Positions 1-5,044 of a DNA stretch of 5,044 bases are shown here, one piece after another. The stretch comes from Acidobacteriaceae bacterium (GTDB taxonomy: Bacteria > Acidobacteriota > Terriglobia > Terriglobales > Acidobacteriaceae). Positions within the stretch are counted from its first letter, which is position 1; each line of letters starts with the position of its first letter. The notes under the pieces were generated by a model that had not been told where the DNA came from, did no database searches, and worked only from the letters and a program-made list of their open reading frames with translations. The stretch lies in contig PLHN01000422.1 in assembly GCA_003139975.1 (NCBI GenBank), positions 320 to 5,363 of the forward strand. Reading direction: 5' to 3'. The position numbers and the translations under genes were made by a program.

Positions 1-678
1 ATGATGACCACCGACCCGCGCCTCTGCCCCGATGCCCGCCGTATCAAGGTGATCAGCTTTGACGAGGCCGCCGAACTGGCCTATTTCGGAGCCAAGGTGC
101 TACATCCTGCAACGGTCCTGCCGGCGATCCAGAAGAACATCCCCGTCTTCGTTCTGAACTCGCACAACCCCACCTGCGAAGGCACGAAGATCACGGCGCG
201 CGCTCCTCATTGCAAAAACATTTTTAAGGCCATCGCCCTCAAGAAAAAGATTACTCTCGTCGAAGTCGCTGCGCCCCGGCGCTTGCTGGTGCACGGATAC
301 CTGAAATCCATTTTTGAGCTCTTCGATCAACATGGGGTCGCCGTCGACGTCGTTTCGACCTCCGAGGTTAGCGTTTCGGTCACGGCCGAAACCAACGAGG
401 CGATTCCTTCTCTGGCCGCCGATCTCGCCAAGCTTGCCGACGTGAAGTACGAAGGCCGCAAAGCCATCGTTTGCCTAGTGGGCGAAAGTCTCCGTGACAC
501 GCCCGGCGTCGCCGCCAAAGTTTTTTCCCTGCTGGAGAATGTAAAAATCCGCATGATCTCGCAGGGTGCTTCTGAGATTAATCTGACTTTTGTGATTGAG
601 GAAGAGGATGCGGCCGAGGTGGTGCGGCGGTTGCACGGTGCATTCTTCGCCGAGGCGGACCCGGAAGTCTTCGCGTAA
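1..678 (+). CDS. lysC: Aspartokinase, lysine-sensitive class III type, C-terminal half (5' truncated by window edge)
   Basis: Aspartokinase phosphorylates L-aspartate with ATP, the first step toward lysine, threonine and methionine; it is cytosolic. The 225 visible residues align end to end with the second half of E. coli LysC (449 aa). Residues 1-75 close the kinase domain and include TTDPR (3-7) and the conserved FGAKVLHPAT (29-38). Two regulatory ACT domains follow: about 85-155, with VDVVSTSEVSVSV (115-127), and about 158-215, with IRMISQGASEINL (183-195). The ATG at position 1 is probably internal, since TTDPR sits deep inside the family's proteins and about 230 N-terminal residues, including the nucleotide-binding start, are missing. 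No homoserine dehydrogenase domain follows, so it is monofunctional. It ends with TAA 168 bp before dapB. The family is feedback-inhibited by lysine; in this copy the position of E. coli Met318 appears to be Arg94, while the positions of Asp340, Thr344, Ser345, Glu346 and Thr352 are retained. Confidence 0.95.
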   Translation: MMTTDPRLCPDARRIKVISFDEAAELAYFGAKVLHPATVLPAIQKNIPVFVLNSHNPTCEGTKITARAPHCKNIFKAIALKKKITLVEVAAPRRLLVHGYLKSIFELFDQHGVAVDVVSTSEVSVSVTAETNEAIPSLAADLAKLADVKYEGRKAIVCLVGESLRDTPGVAAKVFSLLENVKIRMISQGASEINLTFVIEEEDAAEVVRRLHGAFFAEADPEVFA

Positions 679-681
679 TTG

Positions 682-837
682 TTCACTGCCGAGACGCCGA
701 GGTCGCCGAGAACCACCATTAGCTTTCCAGTTTGCCGAATTCTAGCTACCATTGCATCCTGAGTTGTGGCTCACCTTTTTGCTCAAGATGGCTGGCGGGC
801 CACGACTCCTCGGCGTTCTCGACGTCTCGGCGGTGAA
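682..837. repeat. Imperfect inverted repeat of GCCGAG-unit arms filling the lysC-dapB gap
   Basis: The left arm is 682-712 and the right arm is 807-837. The reverse complement of the right arm matches the left arm at 26 of 31 positions by hand alignment, with a 94-nt interior. Each arm contains three GCCGAG-type units spaced 8 and 9 bp apart (left arm at 688, 696 and 705), and both arms start TTCAC when read inward from the left or as the reverse complement of the right. The arms resemble a dispersed bacterial intergenic repeat of the form CACCGCCGAGACGCCGAG that I recall from other genomes; that is memory, not a search. In an mRNA the arms could form a long stem ending about 9 nt before the dapB ATG. 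No transposase or target-site duplication is visible, so it is a non-coding repeat pair or a miniature element of unknown origin. Confidence 0.75.
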
Positions 838-842
838 AAAGG
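836..842 (+). promoter_or_regulatory. Weak ribosome binding site for dapB
   Basis: AAAAAGG lies 4 nt before the dapB ATG at 847. It is a poor and closely spaced Shine-Dalgarno match. Its first two bases overlap the right arm of the upstream inverted repeat, so its accessibility could depend on that stem. It supports the ATG at 847 over the in-frame GTG at 766. Confidence 0.3.
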
Positions 843-846
843 TCCC

Positions 847-1533
847 ATGAATCTCCTCATCCTCGGCCGGGGTAAGACTGGCTCTCTCGTGGCAGACGTG
901 GCCCGCGAACGTCGTCATCACGTGCAAACGCTGAGCGACGTCGAGAATGCTGACGCCTGCGCCCTAACTCGCGACTTCCTCGTGCCCTTTACCTCTGTCA
1001 TCGATTTCACCGTGCCCACGGCCGTCGTTCCCAATGCCGAGGCTTGTATTCGTGCCGGAAAGAATATGGTCGTCGGCACTACCGGCTGGCACGATCAACT
1101 CCCGCGTCTGCACGATCTGGTTTCTTCTGCAAAGACCGGCTTCCTCTACGGTCCAAATTTTTCCATTGGCGTGAACCTGTTCTTTGAGATCGTCCAAACG
1201 GCTGGCGCAGCCTTGAAATACGATTACTCTGGACAGATTTTCGAGCGGCATCACGTGCAGAAGAAAGATGCGCCATCGGGAACCGCGATCACGATTCAGA
1301 AACTGATTCGCGAGTCCAGCGAACAAGATGAGGAAGTCGAGATCGTTTCCTTTCGTGAGGGCGACGCAGTGGGGATGCATGAAGTCGTCTTCAATTCTCC
1401 CGCTGACCGCATCTATCTTTGCCACGACGCCAAATCCCGCCGCGGATTCGCGGAAGGCGCTGTGCGCGCGGCCGAATGGCTGCAAGGAAAGTCCGGCTTC
1501 TTCGAGTTCCGCAATATCTGGCGGGAGTTGTAG
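847..1533 (+). CDS. dapB: 4-hydroxy-tetrahydrodipicolinate reductase
   Basis: DapB reduces the DapA product to tetrahydrodipicolinate with NAD(P)H in the cytosolic diaminopimelate/lysine pathway. The 228-residue protein has an N-terminal Rossmann fold with the glycine-rich loop GRGKTG (7-12), then VIDFTVP (51-57) and the cofactor-domain motif GTTGW (77-81). The substrate domain has ERHHVQKKDAPSGTA (133-147). By alignment to E. coli, His135 and Lys139 correspond to the catalytic His159 and Lys163, and SGT (144-146) contributes to dicarboxylate binding. The C-terminal portion has the expected VGMHEV (175-180), RRGFAEGAVRAAEWL (198-212). It is shorter than E. coli DapB (273 aa) but within the family's compact range. 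I chose the ATG at 847 because the glycine loop follows immediately; an in-frame GTG at 766 would add 27 residues encoded largely by the repeat arm. It lies between lysC and dapA, which fits its role. Confidence 0.95.
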   Translation: MNLLILGRGKTGSLVADVARERRHHVQTLSDVENADACALTRDFLVPFTSVIDFTVPTAVVPNAEACIRAGKNMVVGTTGWHDQLPRLHDLVSSAKTGFLYGPNFSIGVNLFFEIVQTAGAALKYDYSGQIFERHHVQKKDAPSGTAITIQKLIRESSEQDEEVEIVSFREGDAVGMHEVVFNSPADRIYLCHDAKSRRGFAEGAVRAAEWLQGKSGFFEFRNIWREL

Positions 1534-1584
1534 GCCCCAGCAACCCGGCCTCGACTCATGGAGGCTGATGGGCTGGACCGTTGT

Positions 1585-1653
1585 GGGCGAGCTTCGCTCG
1601 CCCGGACGCCGGGGGCGGCTGTCCCTAGACATTCGCATCAGGCCGGGCGAATG
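1585..1653. repeat. Cluster of three adjacent hairpins in the dapB-dapA gap
   Basis: Three dyads follow one another in the 152-bp gap. The first is a perfect 8-bp stem, GGGCGAGC (1585-1592) with GCTCGCCC (1596-1603) around a TTC loop. The second pairs GGAC plus GCC (1604-1610) with GGC plus GTCC (1617-1624), with T1620 bulged. The third is a perfect 7-bp stem, CATTCGC (1630-1636) with GCGAATG (1647-1653). None is followed by a T-run, so a classical intrinsic terminator is not supported. The first two look like dispersed REP-like palindromes. They could stabilise mRNA ends or weaken read-through from dapB into dapA. The rest of the gap (1534-1584 and 1654-1685) shows no gene. Confidence 0.65.
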
Positions 1654-1673
1654 CACTGCTTCGCGATTGGCGT

Positions 1674-1679
1674 TATTCT
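1674..1679 (+). promoter_or_regulatory. Possible -10 element close to the dapA start
   Basis: TATTCT lies 6 nt before the dapA ATG at 1686, so transcription starting about 7 nt downstream would begin at or next to the start codon and give a leaderless mRNA. No convincing -35 hexamer is present at 16-18 bp upstream, and no Shine-Dalgarno sequence precedes the ATG. This is a weak match and a hypothesis only. Confidence 0.2.
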
Positions 1680-1685
1680 TATCCC

Positions 1686-2813
1686 ATGCAACTCCGAGGC
1701 TGTGGCACTGCTTTGGTGACGCCGTTTACTCAGGACGGTGCTGTTGACGAAACTGCGCTCCGCAATCTGGTCGCCTGGCAGGTCGAATCTGGTGTCGATT
1801 TCCTCGTTCCCTGCGGCACCACGGGTGAAACTCCCACGCTGACTCACGATGAGTGGCTGCAGGTGATTGACGTGACAATCGAGGTCGCTGCCGGGCGCGT
1901 TCCCATCGTGGCTGGCGCAACTTCGAACTCGACACAGGAGGCGGTAGCCAAGGCCAAAGAAGTCGCTGCCCGCGCCGGCGTGGACGCGATCCTAACCGCG
2001 TCGCCTTATTACAACAAGCCGACGCAGGAAGGCCAATACCGACATTTCCGTGCCATTGCCGAGGCTGTCGAAAAACCAGTGATTCTCTACAACGTTCCCG
2101 GCCGAACCTCGGCTAACATCGAGCCCGCTACTCTCGCTCGCCTGAGCGAAGTCCCGAACATTGCCGGTGTAAAGGAAGCAAGCGGCAGCATCACCCAGAT
2201 CGCCGAGGTGCTGAACCTGGTACCCGAAACTTTCTCTGTTTTGTCCGGCGATGACGCAGTTACGTTACCCATTATCGCACTTGGCGGAGTCGGCATCGTT
2301 TCGGTCGCGTCTAACGAAATTCCCCACGAGATGGCGGAAATGACGCGCGCTGCGCTGAATAATGACTGGCAAACGGCGCGCGTGCTCCATCGAAAATATC
2401 TTCCGCTCATGCAAGCGAACTTTATCGAATCGAGCCCGCTCCCGGTGAAGGCCGTACTCGCAATGATGGGCAAGATCCAGGAGATCTATCGCCTGCCGCT
2501 GCTTCCCATGCGCCGCGACACGCGATCGAAGCTGCAGAAGATTGCCACCGAGGTCGGATTGCTGAGTCGCCCCGCTGCTCCCGCGGCTGCAGTCGAGTTC
2601 TATGTTTACGAGAGTTGGGCGGCTGGACCGCACAAGGTGATCGTGCATCGCGCCTCCTGTGGACAGTGCAGTTCCGGCAAGGGACGGCCTGCCGGCCACG
2701 ATCCCGATCGCTCGCGCTGGCACGGCCCTTATAGCAATGTCGCGGAAGCTCGCGAGGCGACGCATCAGATGCCGGGAGTGCTGATCCGCAGCGAATGCAA
2801 GTGCGTGGCATAA
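1686..2813 (+). CDS. dapA: 4-hydroxy-tetrahydrodipicolinate synthase with a fused C-terminal Cys-containing domain
   Basis: DapA condenses pyruvate with aspartate-4-semialdehyde through a Schiff base, entering the diaminopimelate branch; it is a cytosolic TIM-barrel aldolase, usually tetrameric. Residues 1-294 are a complete DapA: GTALVTPF (7-14), CGTTGE (43-48) with Thr45 and Thr46, YYNKPTQEG (108-116) with Tyr109, ILYNVPGRT (133-141) with catalytic Tyr135 and Arg140, GVKEASG (161-167) with Schiff-base Lys163, and LSGDD (186-190). The family usually ends near 290-300 residues; this one runs to 375. A Pro/Ala-rich linker (295-303) leads into an extra domain (304-375), described separately. 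The junction is in one open frame, with no sign of a frameshift. The ATG at 1686 puts the first barrel strand at the expected position; no Shine-Dalgarno sequence precedes it. It sits between dapB and dapD. The usual lysine inhibition site of DapA was not assessed. Confidence 0.95.
   Translation: MQLRGCGTALVTPFTQDGAVDETALRNLVAWQVESGVDFLVPCGTTGETPTLTHDEWLQVIDVTIEVAAGRVPIVAGATSNSTQEAVAKAKEVAARAGVDAILTASPYYNKPTQEGQYRHFRAIAEAVEKPVILYNVPGRTSANIEPATLARLSEVPNIAGVKEASGSITQIAEVLNLVPETFSVLSGDDAVTLPIIALGGVGIVSVASNEIPHEMAEMTRAALNNDWQTARVLHRKYLPLMQANFIESSPLPVKAVLAMMGKIQEIYRLPLLPMRRDTRSKLQKIATEVGLLSRPAAPAAAVEFYVYESWAAGPHKVIVHRASCGQCSSGKGRPAGHDPDRSRWHGPYSNVAEAREATHQMPGVLIRSECKCVA
2574..2810 (+). other. C-terminal extension of DapA: small FYVYESW / CxxC / CxC domain
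   Basis: This covers DapA residues 297-375. After an Ala/Pro linker come an aromatic strand FYVYESW (305-311), a strand with a conserved-looking histidine KVIVHRASCGQC (317-328) giving Cys325-x-x-Cys328, a Gly/basic loop (331-344), the motif WHGPYS (345-350), a short helix VAEAREATH (352-360) and a terminal strand ending ECKC (370-373) with Cys371 and Cys373. The four cysteines, with His321 and His346 as alternatives, could bind a metal such as zinc; that is inference. I recall small stand-alone hypothetical proteins with the same order of motifs (aromatic YENW-like start, CxxC, WHGP, terminal cysteines), which suggests fusion of a mobile small domain to DapA. Its function is unknown. It could be a regulatory, oligomer-stabilising or redox-responsive tail. 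Confidence 0.7.
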
Positions 2814-2819
2814 GAAGGC

Positions 2820-2854
2820 AGCTATTAGCCTTTAGCTCTTAGCTACTAGCTTTC
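2820..2854. repeat. Five-copy 7-bp tandem repeat, consensus AGCTNTT
   Basis: Five consecutive heptamers occupy most of the first half of the 73-bp dapA-dapD gap: AGCTATT, AGCCTTT, AGCTCTT, AGCTACT and AGCTTTC. The AGC core is kept in all five and the period is exactly 7. It resembles the short tandemly repeated heptamers and TTAGCTATTAGC-type intergenic repeats known in several bacterial groups (from memory). It begins 7 bp after the dapA stop codon. The remaining gap to the dapD ATG (2855-2886) has no Shine-Dalgarno sequence and no clear promoter. Confidence 0.75.
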
Positions 2855-2886
2855 GTGTTTGGGTCCAGGGCTTCAGTCAAACTCTC

Positions 2887-3753
2887 ATGTCCGGACAATT
2901 ATCTGAATTGAAATCCGCCATCGAATCGCTCGCAGTCGGCGATGCCATCTCAGATCCCAACGCGGCCCGACGCGTCTTCGCTGACTTTCGCGCTCGCCTC
3001 ACTCGCGGCGAAATTCGCGCCGCCGAGAAGATCGCCATGCCTGACGGCCAATCGCGCTGGGTCGTTAACCCATGGGTCAAGCAAGGCATCCTGCTCGGCT
3101 TTCGTCTTGGCGAGATCAGAGAAATGTCCGACGGCAGCGTCCTCTCTTTCATCGACAAGGACACCTTCCCTGCCCGCCGACTCACCCTTGCAGACCGCGT
3201 GCGCCTCGTACCCGGAGGCTCCTCCATCCGGGAAGGCGCCCACGTCGCACCGTCCGTCGTCTGCATGCCGCCGATGTTCATCAACGTCGGGGCCTACGTT
3301 GACGAAGGCACAATGATTGACTCTCACGCTTTGGTCGGCTCGTGCGCGCAGATCGGCAAGCGCGTGCACCTAAGTGCAGCGGCACAAATCGGAGGCGTAC
3401 TCGAGCCGGTCAACGCAGCCCCGGTGATCATCGAAGACGACGTTCTGGTTGGCGGAAATTGTGGAGTGTACGAAGGCACGCTGGTGCGTGCGCGAGCCGT
3501 GCTGGGAGCAGGAACGATCCTGACGCGTTCGACGCCACTCTACGATTTGGTACGCGGCAAAGTTTATCGCGCCACCGCAGACGCGCCGCTGGAAGTTCCT
3601 GAGAATGCCGTGGTCGTCCCCGGTTCGAGAGCGGTCCCGAAGGTCAAAGGCAAATCGGACGACTGGAACTTGTCTCTCTACACCCCTGTAATCGTGAAGT
3701 ATCGCGACGAGAAAACCGACCGCGGGGTAGAGCTGGAAGAGTGGCTGAGGTAG
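2887..3753 (+). CDS. dapD: 2,3,4,5-tetrahydropyridine-2,6-dicarboxylate N-succinyltransferase
   Basis: DapD transfers succinyl from succinyl-CoA to tetrahydrodipicolinate, committing flux to the succinylase branch of diaminopimelate synthesis; the family is a cytosolic trimer. The 288-residue protein matches E. coli DapD (274 aa) along its length. Residues 1-105 are the helical N-terminal domain with RAAEKI (44-49) and a [11 protein letters not shown] segment (63-73). The left-handed beta-helix is about 106-235, with [15 protein letters not shown] (131-145), [14 protein letters not shown] (150-163) and [10 protein letters not shown] (168-177). The C-terminal strand domain holds LYTPVIVKY (264-272). 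Asp145 aligns with the proposed catalytic Asp141 of E. coli; the second acidic residue, Glu189, aligns with Gly193 in GGNCGVYEG (189-197). This form (GGN-GVYEG, then [13 protein letters not shown] 205-217) probably marks a non-proteobacterial DapD clade. The start at 2887 fits the family N-terminus. The gene converges on the downstream minus-strand gene. Confidence 0.95.
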   Translation: MSGQLSELKSAIESLAVGDAISDPNAARRVFADFRARLTRGEIRAAEKIAMPDGQSRWVVNPWVKQGILLGFRLGEIREMSDGSVLSFIDKDTFPARRLTLADRVRLVPGGSSIREGAHVAPSVVCMPPMFINVGAYVDEGTMIDSHALVGSCAQIGKRVHLSAAAQIGGVLEPVNAAPVIIEDDVLVGGNCGVYEGTLVRARAVLGAGTILTRSTPLYDLVRGKVYRATADAPLEVPENAVVVPGSRAVPKVKGKSDDWNLSLYTPVIVKYRDEKTDRGVELEEWLR

Positions 3754-3788
3754 AGACGTGATTGCTTGAGCTTGGCGATTCGCGAACC

Positions 3789-4487
3789 TCACGGCAAACC
3801 AGCCGCCGAAGGCGGAGCCGATAGCTGCTTTTGTTCCGCAGCCAACCGCGTCCGCGTTTCCAGATGCCTCTTCCGAAAATGCGCCAGCGCGCGCCGGCCC
3901 CATGCTCGCACAAAGTAATAGTTCAGGGCGCAGCCGATGGTTGAACTCGTGATCGGAATCAGTCGTCCCGCCCACTTCTCTACGACCTCCGCGCTGGCTC
4001 GCGCTGCGATGCGCTGAATCACTTTCGGTACGAAGCGGTTGACTACTTCTTTTTCCAACAGCTCGCGGCTGATGTCGACTCCGGCCGCGCTGGCGGCGGC
4101 GATCCAGAGCTCGGCGATTTCGTCGTCCGTGTTCATCTCAAATCCATAAATCAGGCTGAGCTTCTGGATGGTGCGCATCGTAATGGCCGAGAGAATCCCG
4201 AGGTCGGGCATGATGGTAATGATGCCTCCGAGGCCCAAGCCCGCGCCTTCAGCCGCTGCCAGCTTCATGCCGCTGCGAATTACGGATTCGGCAACATCGT
4301 CGAGCCTCGACATCTCCACCGAATAGACACCTCGAAAGGTCACAATCGGCAAACCGTAGGCCGCGCGCAACTGGAACAGAAAGCGCTCCGGATTGACCTT
4401 AACCGTCTCATAAGCGCGGGTCAGTCCTTTGCGGATCGCGGCTTCGGCTCGCCGGCGCAGCCACGATTTTTTCTCATTCTCCGCCAT
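3789..4487 (-). CDS. EcsC family protein
   Basis: The 232-residue product resembles the EcsC family, named for the third gene of the Bacillus ecs ABC-transporter locus; the molecular function of this family is not established. An N-terminal basic amphipathic segment (about 5-30) is followed by a glycine- and alanine-rich hydrophobic stretch GMKLAAAEGAGLGLGG (73-88) and IITIMPDLGILSAITMRTIQKLSLIYGF in 89-116, typical of the family's core. The C-terminal part has KWAGRLIPITSSTIGCALNY (171-190) and then a basic tail ending in a low-complexity Ser/Ala/Pro stretch (223-232). The hydrophobic stretches suggest membrane association; no signal peptide is evident. The ATG at 4487 is the longest start and lacks a Shine-Dalgarno sequence. 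It is convergent with dapD (35-bp gap, no terminator with a T-run seen) and divergent from the RNase J gene. A role in lysine synthesis is not indicated. Confidence 0.8.
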   Translation of the reverse strand: MAENEKKSWLRRRAEAAIRKGLTRAYETVKVNPERFLFQLRAAYGLPIVTFRGVYSVEMSRLDDVAESVIRSGMKLAAAEGAGLGLGGIITIMPDLGILSAITMRTIQKLSLIYGFEMNTDDEIAELWIAAASAAGVDISRELLEKEVVNRFVPKVIQRIAARASAEVVEKWAGRLIPITSSTIGCALNYYFVRAWGRRALAHFRKRHLETRTRLAAEQKQLSAPPSAAGLP

Positions 4488-4583
4488 TCTGATTGGAGTT
4501 TATCAGGCGGTTGCGGTGCAAAAGCGTGAAGACAGGCAGCACTCTGTTCCGCACGCGGTGTCGCCGAACGTCGGCACGGTTTC

Positions 4584-4599
4584 AGCACTGTGCTAGCAT
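4584..4599 (+). promoter_or_regulatory. Candidate extended -10 and dyad upstream of the RNase J gene
   Basis: TGCTAGCAT (4591-4599) fits an extended -10 form, TG-N-TAGCAT. It is overlapped by an 11-bp dyad, AGCAC-T-GTGCT (4584-4594), which could be an operator or coincidence. The distance from the end of the -10 to the ATG at 4611 is 11 nt, implying a very short leader. No good -35 is seen. A second small hairpin, GCCGA-ACG-TCGGC, lies just upstream at 4563-4575. The whole 123-bp divergent region (4488-4610) must also hold the promoter of the minus-strand EcsC gene, which I could not locate. Confidence 0.3.
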
Positions 4600-4610
4600 C
4601 ATCTATTCGA

Positions 4611-5044
4611 ATGACAAAGGGAAAACTTCATATAGTTCCGTTAGGCGGATTGGGCCAGTTCGGCATGAACTGCATGGCTATCCGCTGGGGAGACGACATC
4701 ATCGTCGTCGATGCCGGCCTAATGTTCCCGGAAGCCGAGCTTCTCGGCGTGGACATCGTCGTTCCGGACATTTCCTATCTCCTCGAAAATCGCGAGCGGG
4801 TCCGCGCCATCATCCTTACTCACGGCCACGAGGATCACATCGGCGCGCTGCCCTGGATTCTCAGCGAACTCAACGTTCCCGTGTGGGGCACCGAGTTCAC
4901 GCTCGCTTATGTCGAAGACAAGCTCGAGGAGCATCAACTGCTGGATGATGCCGACCTGCGCGAGATCCGCCCCGGAGAACGTTTTAAAATCGGCCCTTTC
5001 ACCATTCACCCGCTGCAAGTAACGCACAGCCTGGTCGATTGCGT
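4611..5044 (+). CDS. rnj: Ribonuclease J, N-terminal part (3' truncated by window edge)
   Basis: RNase J is a cytosolic metallo-beta-lactamase/beta-CASP nuclease with 5'-3' exo- and endonuclease activity in mRNA decay and rRNA maturation. The 144 visible residues read through to the right edge; families run to about 550 residues, so roughly three quarters is missing. The start is typical: KLHIVPLGGLGQFGMN (5-20), then VVDAG (32-36), FPEAELLGVDIVVPD (39-53) and the metal-binding motif THGHEDHIGALP (70-81), with His71, His73, Asp75 and His76 as the two-zinc ligands. VTHSLVD (137-143) carries His139, the next expected metal ligand. The HGHEDH form and the long GLGQFGMN start separate it from glyoxalase II or RNase Z. 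The beta-CASP and C-terminal domains lie beyond the window. The ATG at 4611 gives the family N-terminus and lacks a Shine-Dalgarno sequence; it is divergent from the EcsC-family gene. Confidence 0.95.
   Translation, partial: MTKGKLHIVPLGGLGQFGMNCMAIRWGDDIIVVDAGLMFPEAELLGVDIVVPDISYLLENRERVRAIILTHGHEDHIGALPWILSELNVPVWGTEFTLAYVEDKLEEHQLLDDADLREIRPGERFKIGPFTIHPLQVTHSLVDC

Noticed and set aside
682..837. Insertion sequence or CRISPR array
   Set aside because: There are only two arms, in inverted orientation, with no transposase and no regular direct repeat-spacer pattern.
766..846. In-frame upstream GTG start that would extend DapB by 27 residues
   Set aside because: The added residues are encoded by the repeat interior and right arm, are arginine-rich and unlike any DapB N-terminus, and would precede the glycine-rich cofactor loop that normally begins within ten residues of the start.
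679..846. Lysine riboswitch or attenuator in the lysC-dapB gap
   Set aside because: The gap consists of repeat arms and a short interior; I see no L-box conserved core and no short lysine-rich leader peptide.
964..1656. Long open frame on the minus strand opposite dapB (230 codons)
   Set aside because: It is a shadow of the biased codon use of dapB, has no recognisable domain and covers a clear conserved gene on the other strand.
2265..2811. Overlapping minus-strand open frames opposite the end of dapA
   Set aside because: They are Arg-rich, low-complexity translations antisense to dapA and its extension, with no family resemblance; the sense frame holds all expected motifs.
3342..3602. Arg-rich + strand frame inside dapD
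   Set aside because: It is an out-of-frame reading of dapD; its composition is typical of a frame shadow in a GC-rich gene.
3757..3815. Possible bidirectional terminator between dapD and the EcsC gene (CGTGA/TCACG, ATTGC/GCGAT and CCGCC-GAA-GGCGG pairs)
   Set aside because: The stems are only 5 bp, one needs a G-U pair, and none is followed by a T-run on either strand; the strongest lies within the EcsC coding end.
4493..4948. 151-codon + frame overlapping the RNase J start
   Set aside because: It is an out-of-frame reading, Arg/Ser-rich after about residue 60; the RNase J frame from 4611 has the full metal-binding motif and continues to the edge.

Overview
The window is a stretch of ordinary bacterial chromosome of moderately high GC content. 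It is dominated by a diaminopimelate/lysine biosynthesis cluster on the + strand, followed by a minus-strand EcsC-family gene and the start of a divergent RNase J gene. The mix is consistent with a Gram-negative, non-proteobacterial soil lineage. It combines a class III (LysC-type) aspartokinase, a short DapB of 228 residues, a succinylase-type DapD, RNase J rather than a visible RNase E, and starts with little or no Shine-Dalgarno sequence. My best guess is Acidobacteriota; this rests on family resemblance from memory and not on a search.

Layout: 1-678 is the C-terminal half of aspartokinase (lysC, cut by the left edge). 679-846 is a gap holding an imperfect inverted repeat built of GCCGAG units. 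847-1533 is dapB. 1534-1685 is a gap with three consecutive hairpins. 1686-2813 is dapA, with an unusual cysteine-containing C-terminal extension of about 80 residues. 2814-2886 is a gap with a five-copy heptamer repeat. 2887-3753 is dapD. After only 35 bp the convergent ecsC-like gene lies at 3789-4487 on the minus strand. 4488-4610 is a divergent promoter region, and 4611-5044 is the N-terminal part of RNase J, cut by the right edge.

How the genes work together: LysC phosphorylates aspartate. After aspartate-semialdehyde dehydrogenase (not here), DapA condenses the semialdehyde with pyruvate. DapB reduces the product to tetrahydrodipicolinate, and DapD succinylates that, committing the cell to the succinylase branch toward meso-diaminopimelate (peptidoglycan) and lysine. 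The later genes dapC, dapE, dapF and lysA are not in the window. The four genes are co-directional and probably functionally one cluster, but gaps of 168, 152 and 73 bp, each filled with repeats or hairpins, mean one uninterrupted mRNA is not assured. The ecsC-like and RNase J genes look like unrelated neighbours.

No tRNA, rRNA, CRISPR array, transposase or phage gene was seen, and no wholly new multi-gene system is evident. The most interesting items are the DapA fusion domain, the repeat filling of every gap in the dap cluster, and two substitutions at functionally important aligned positions (the LysC lysine pocket and the DapD second acidic residue).
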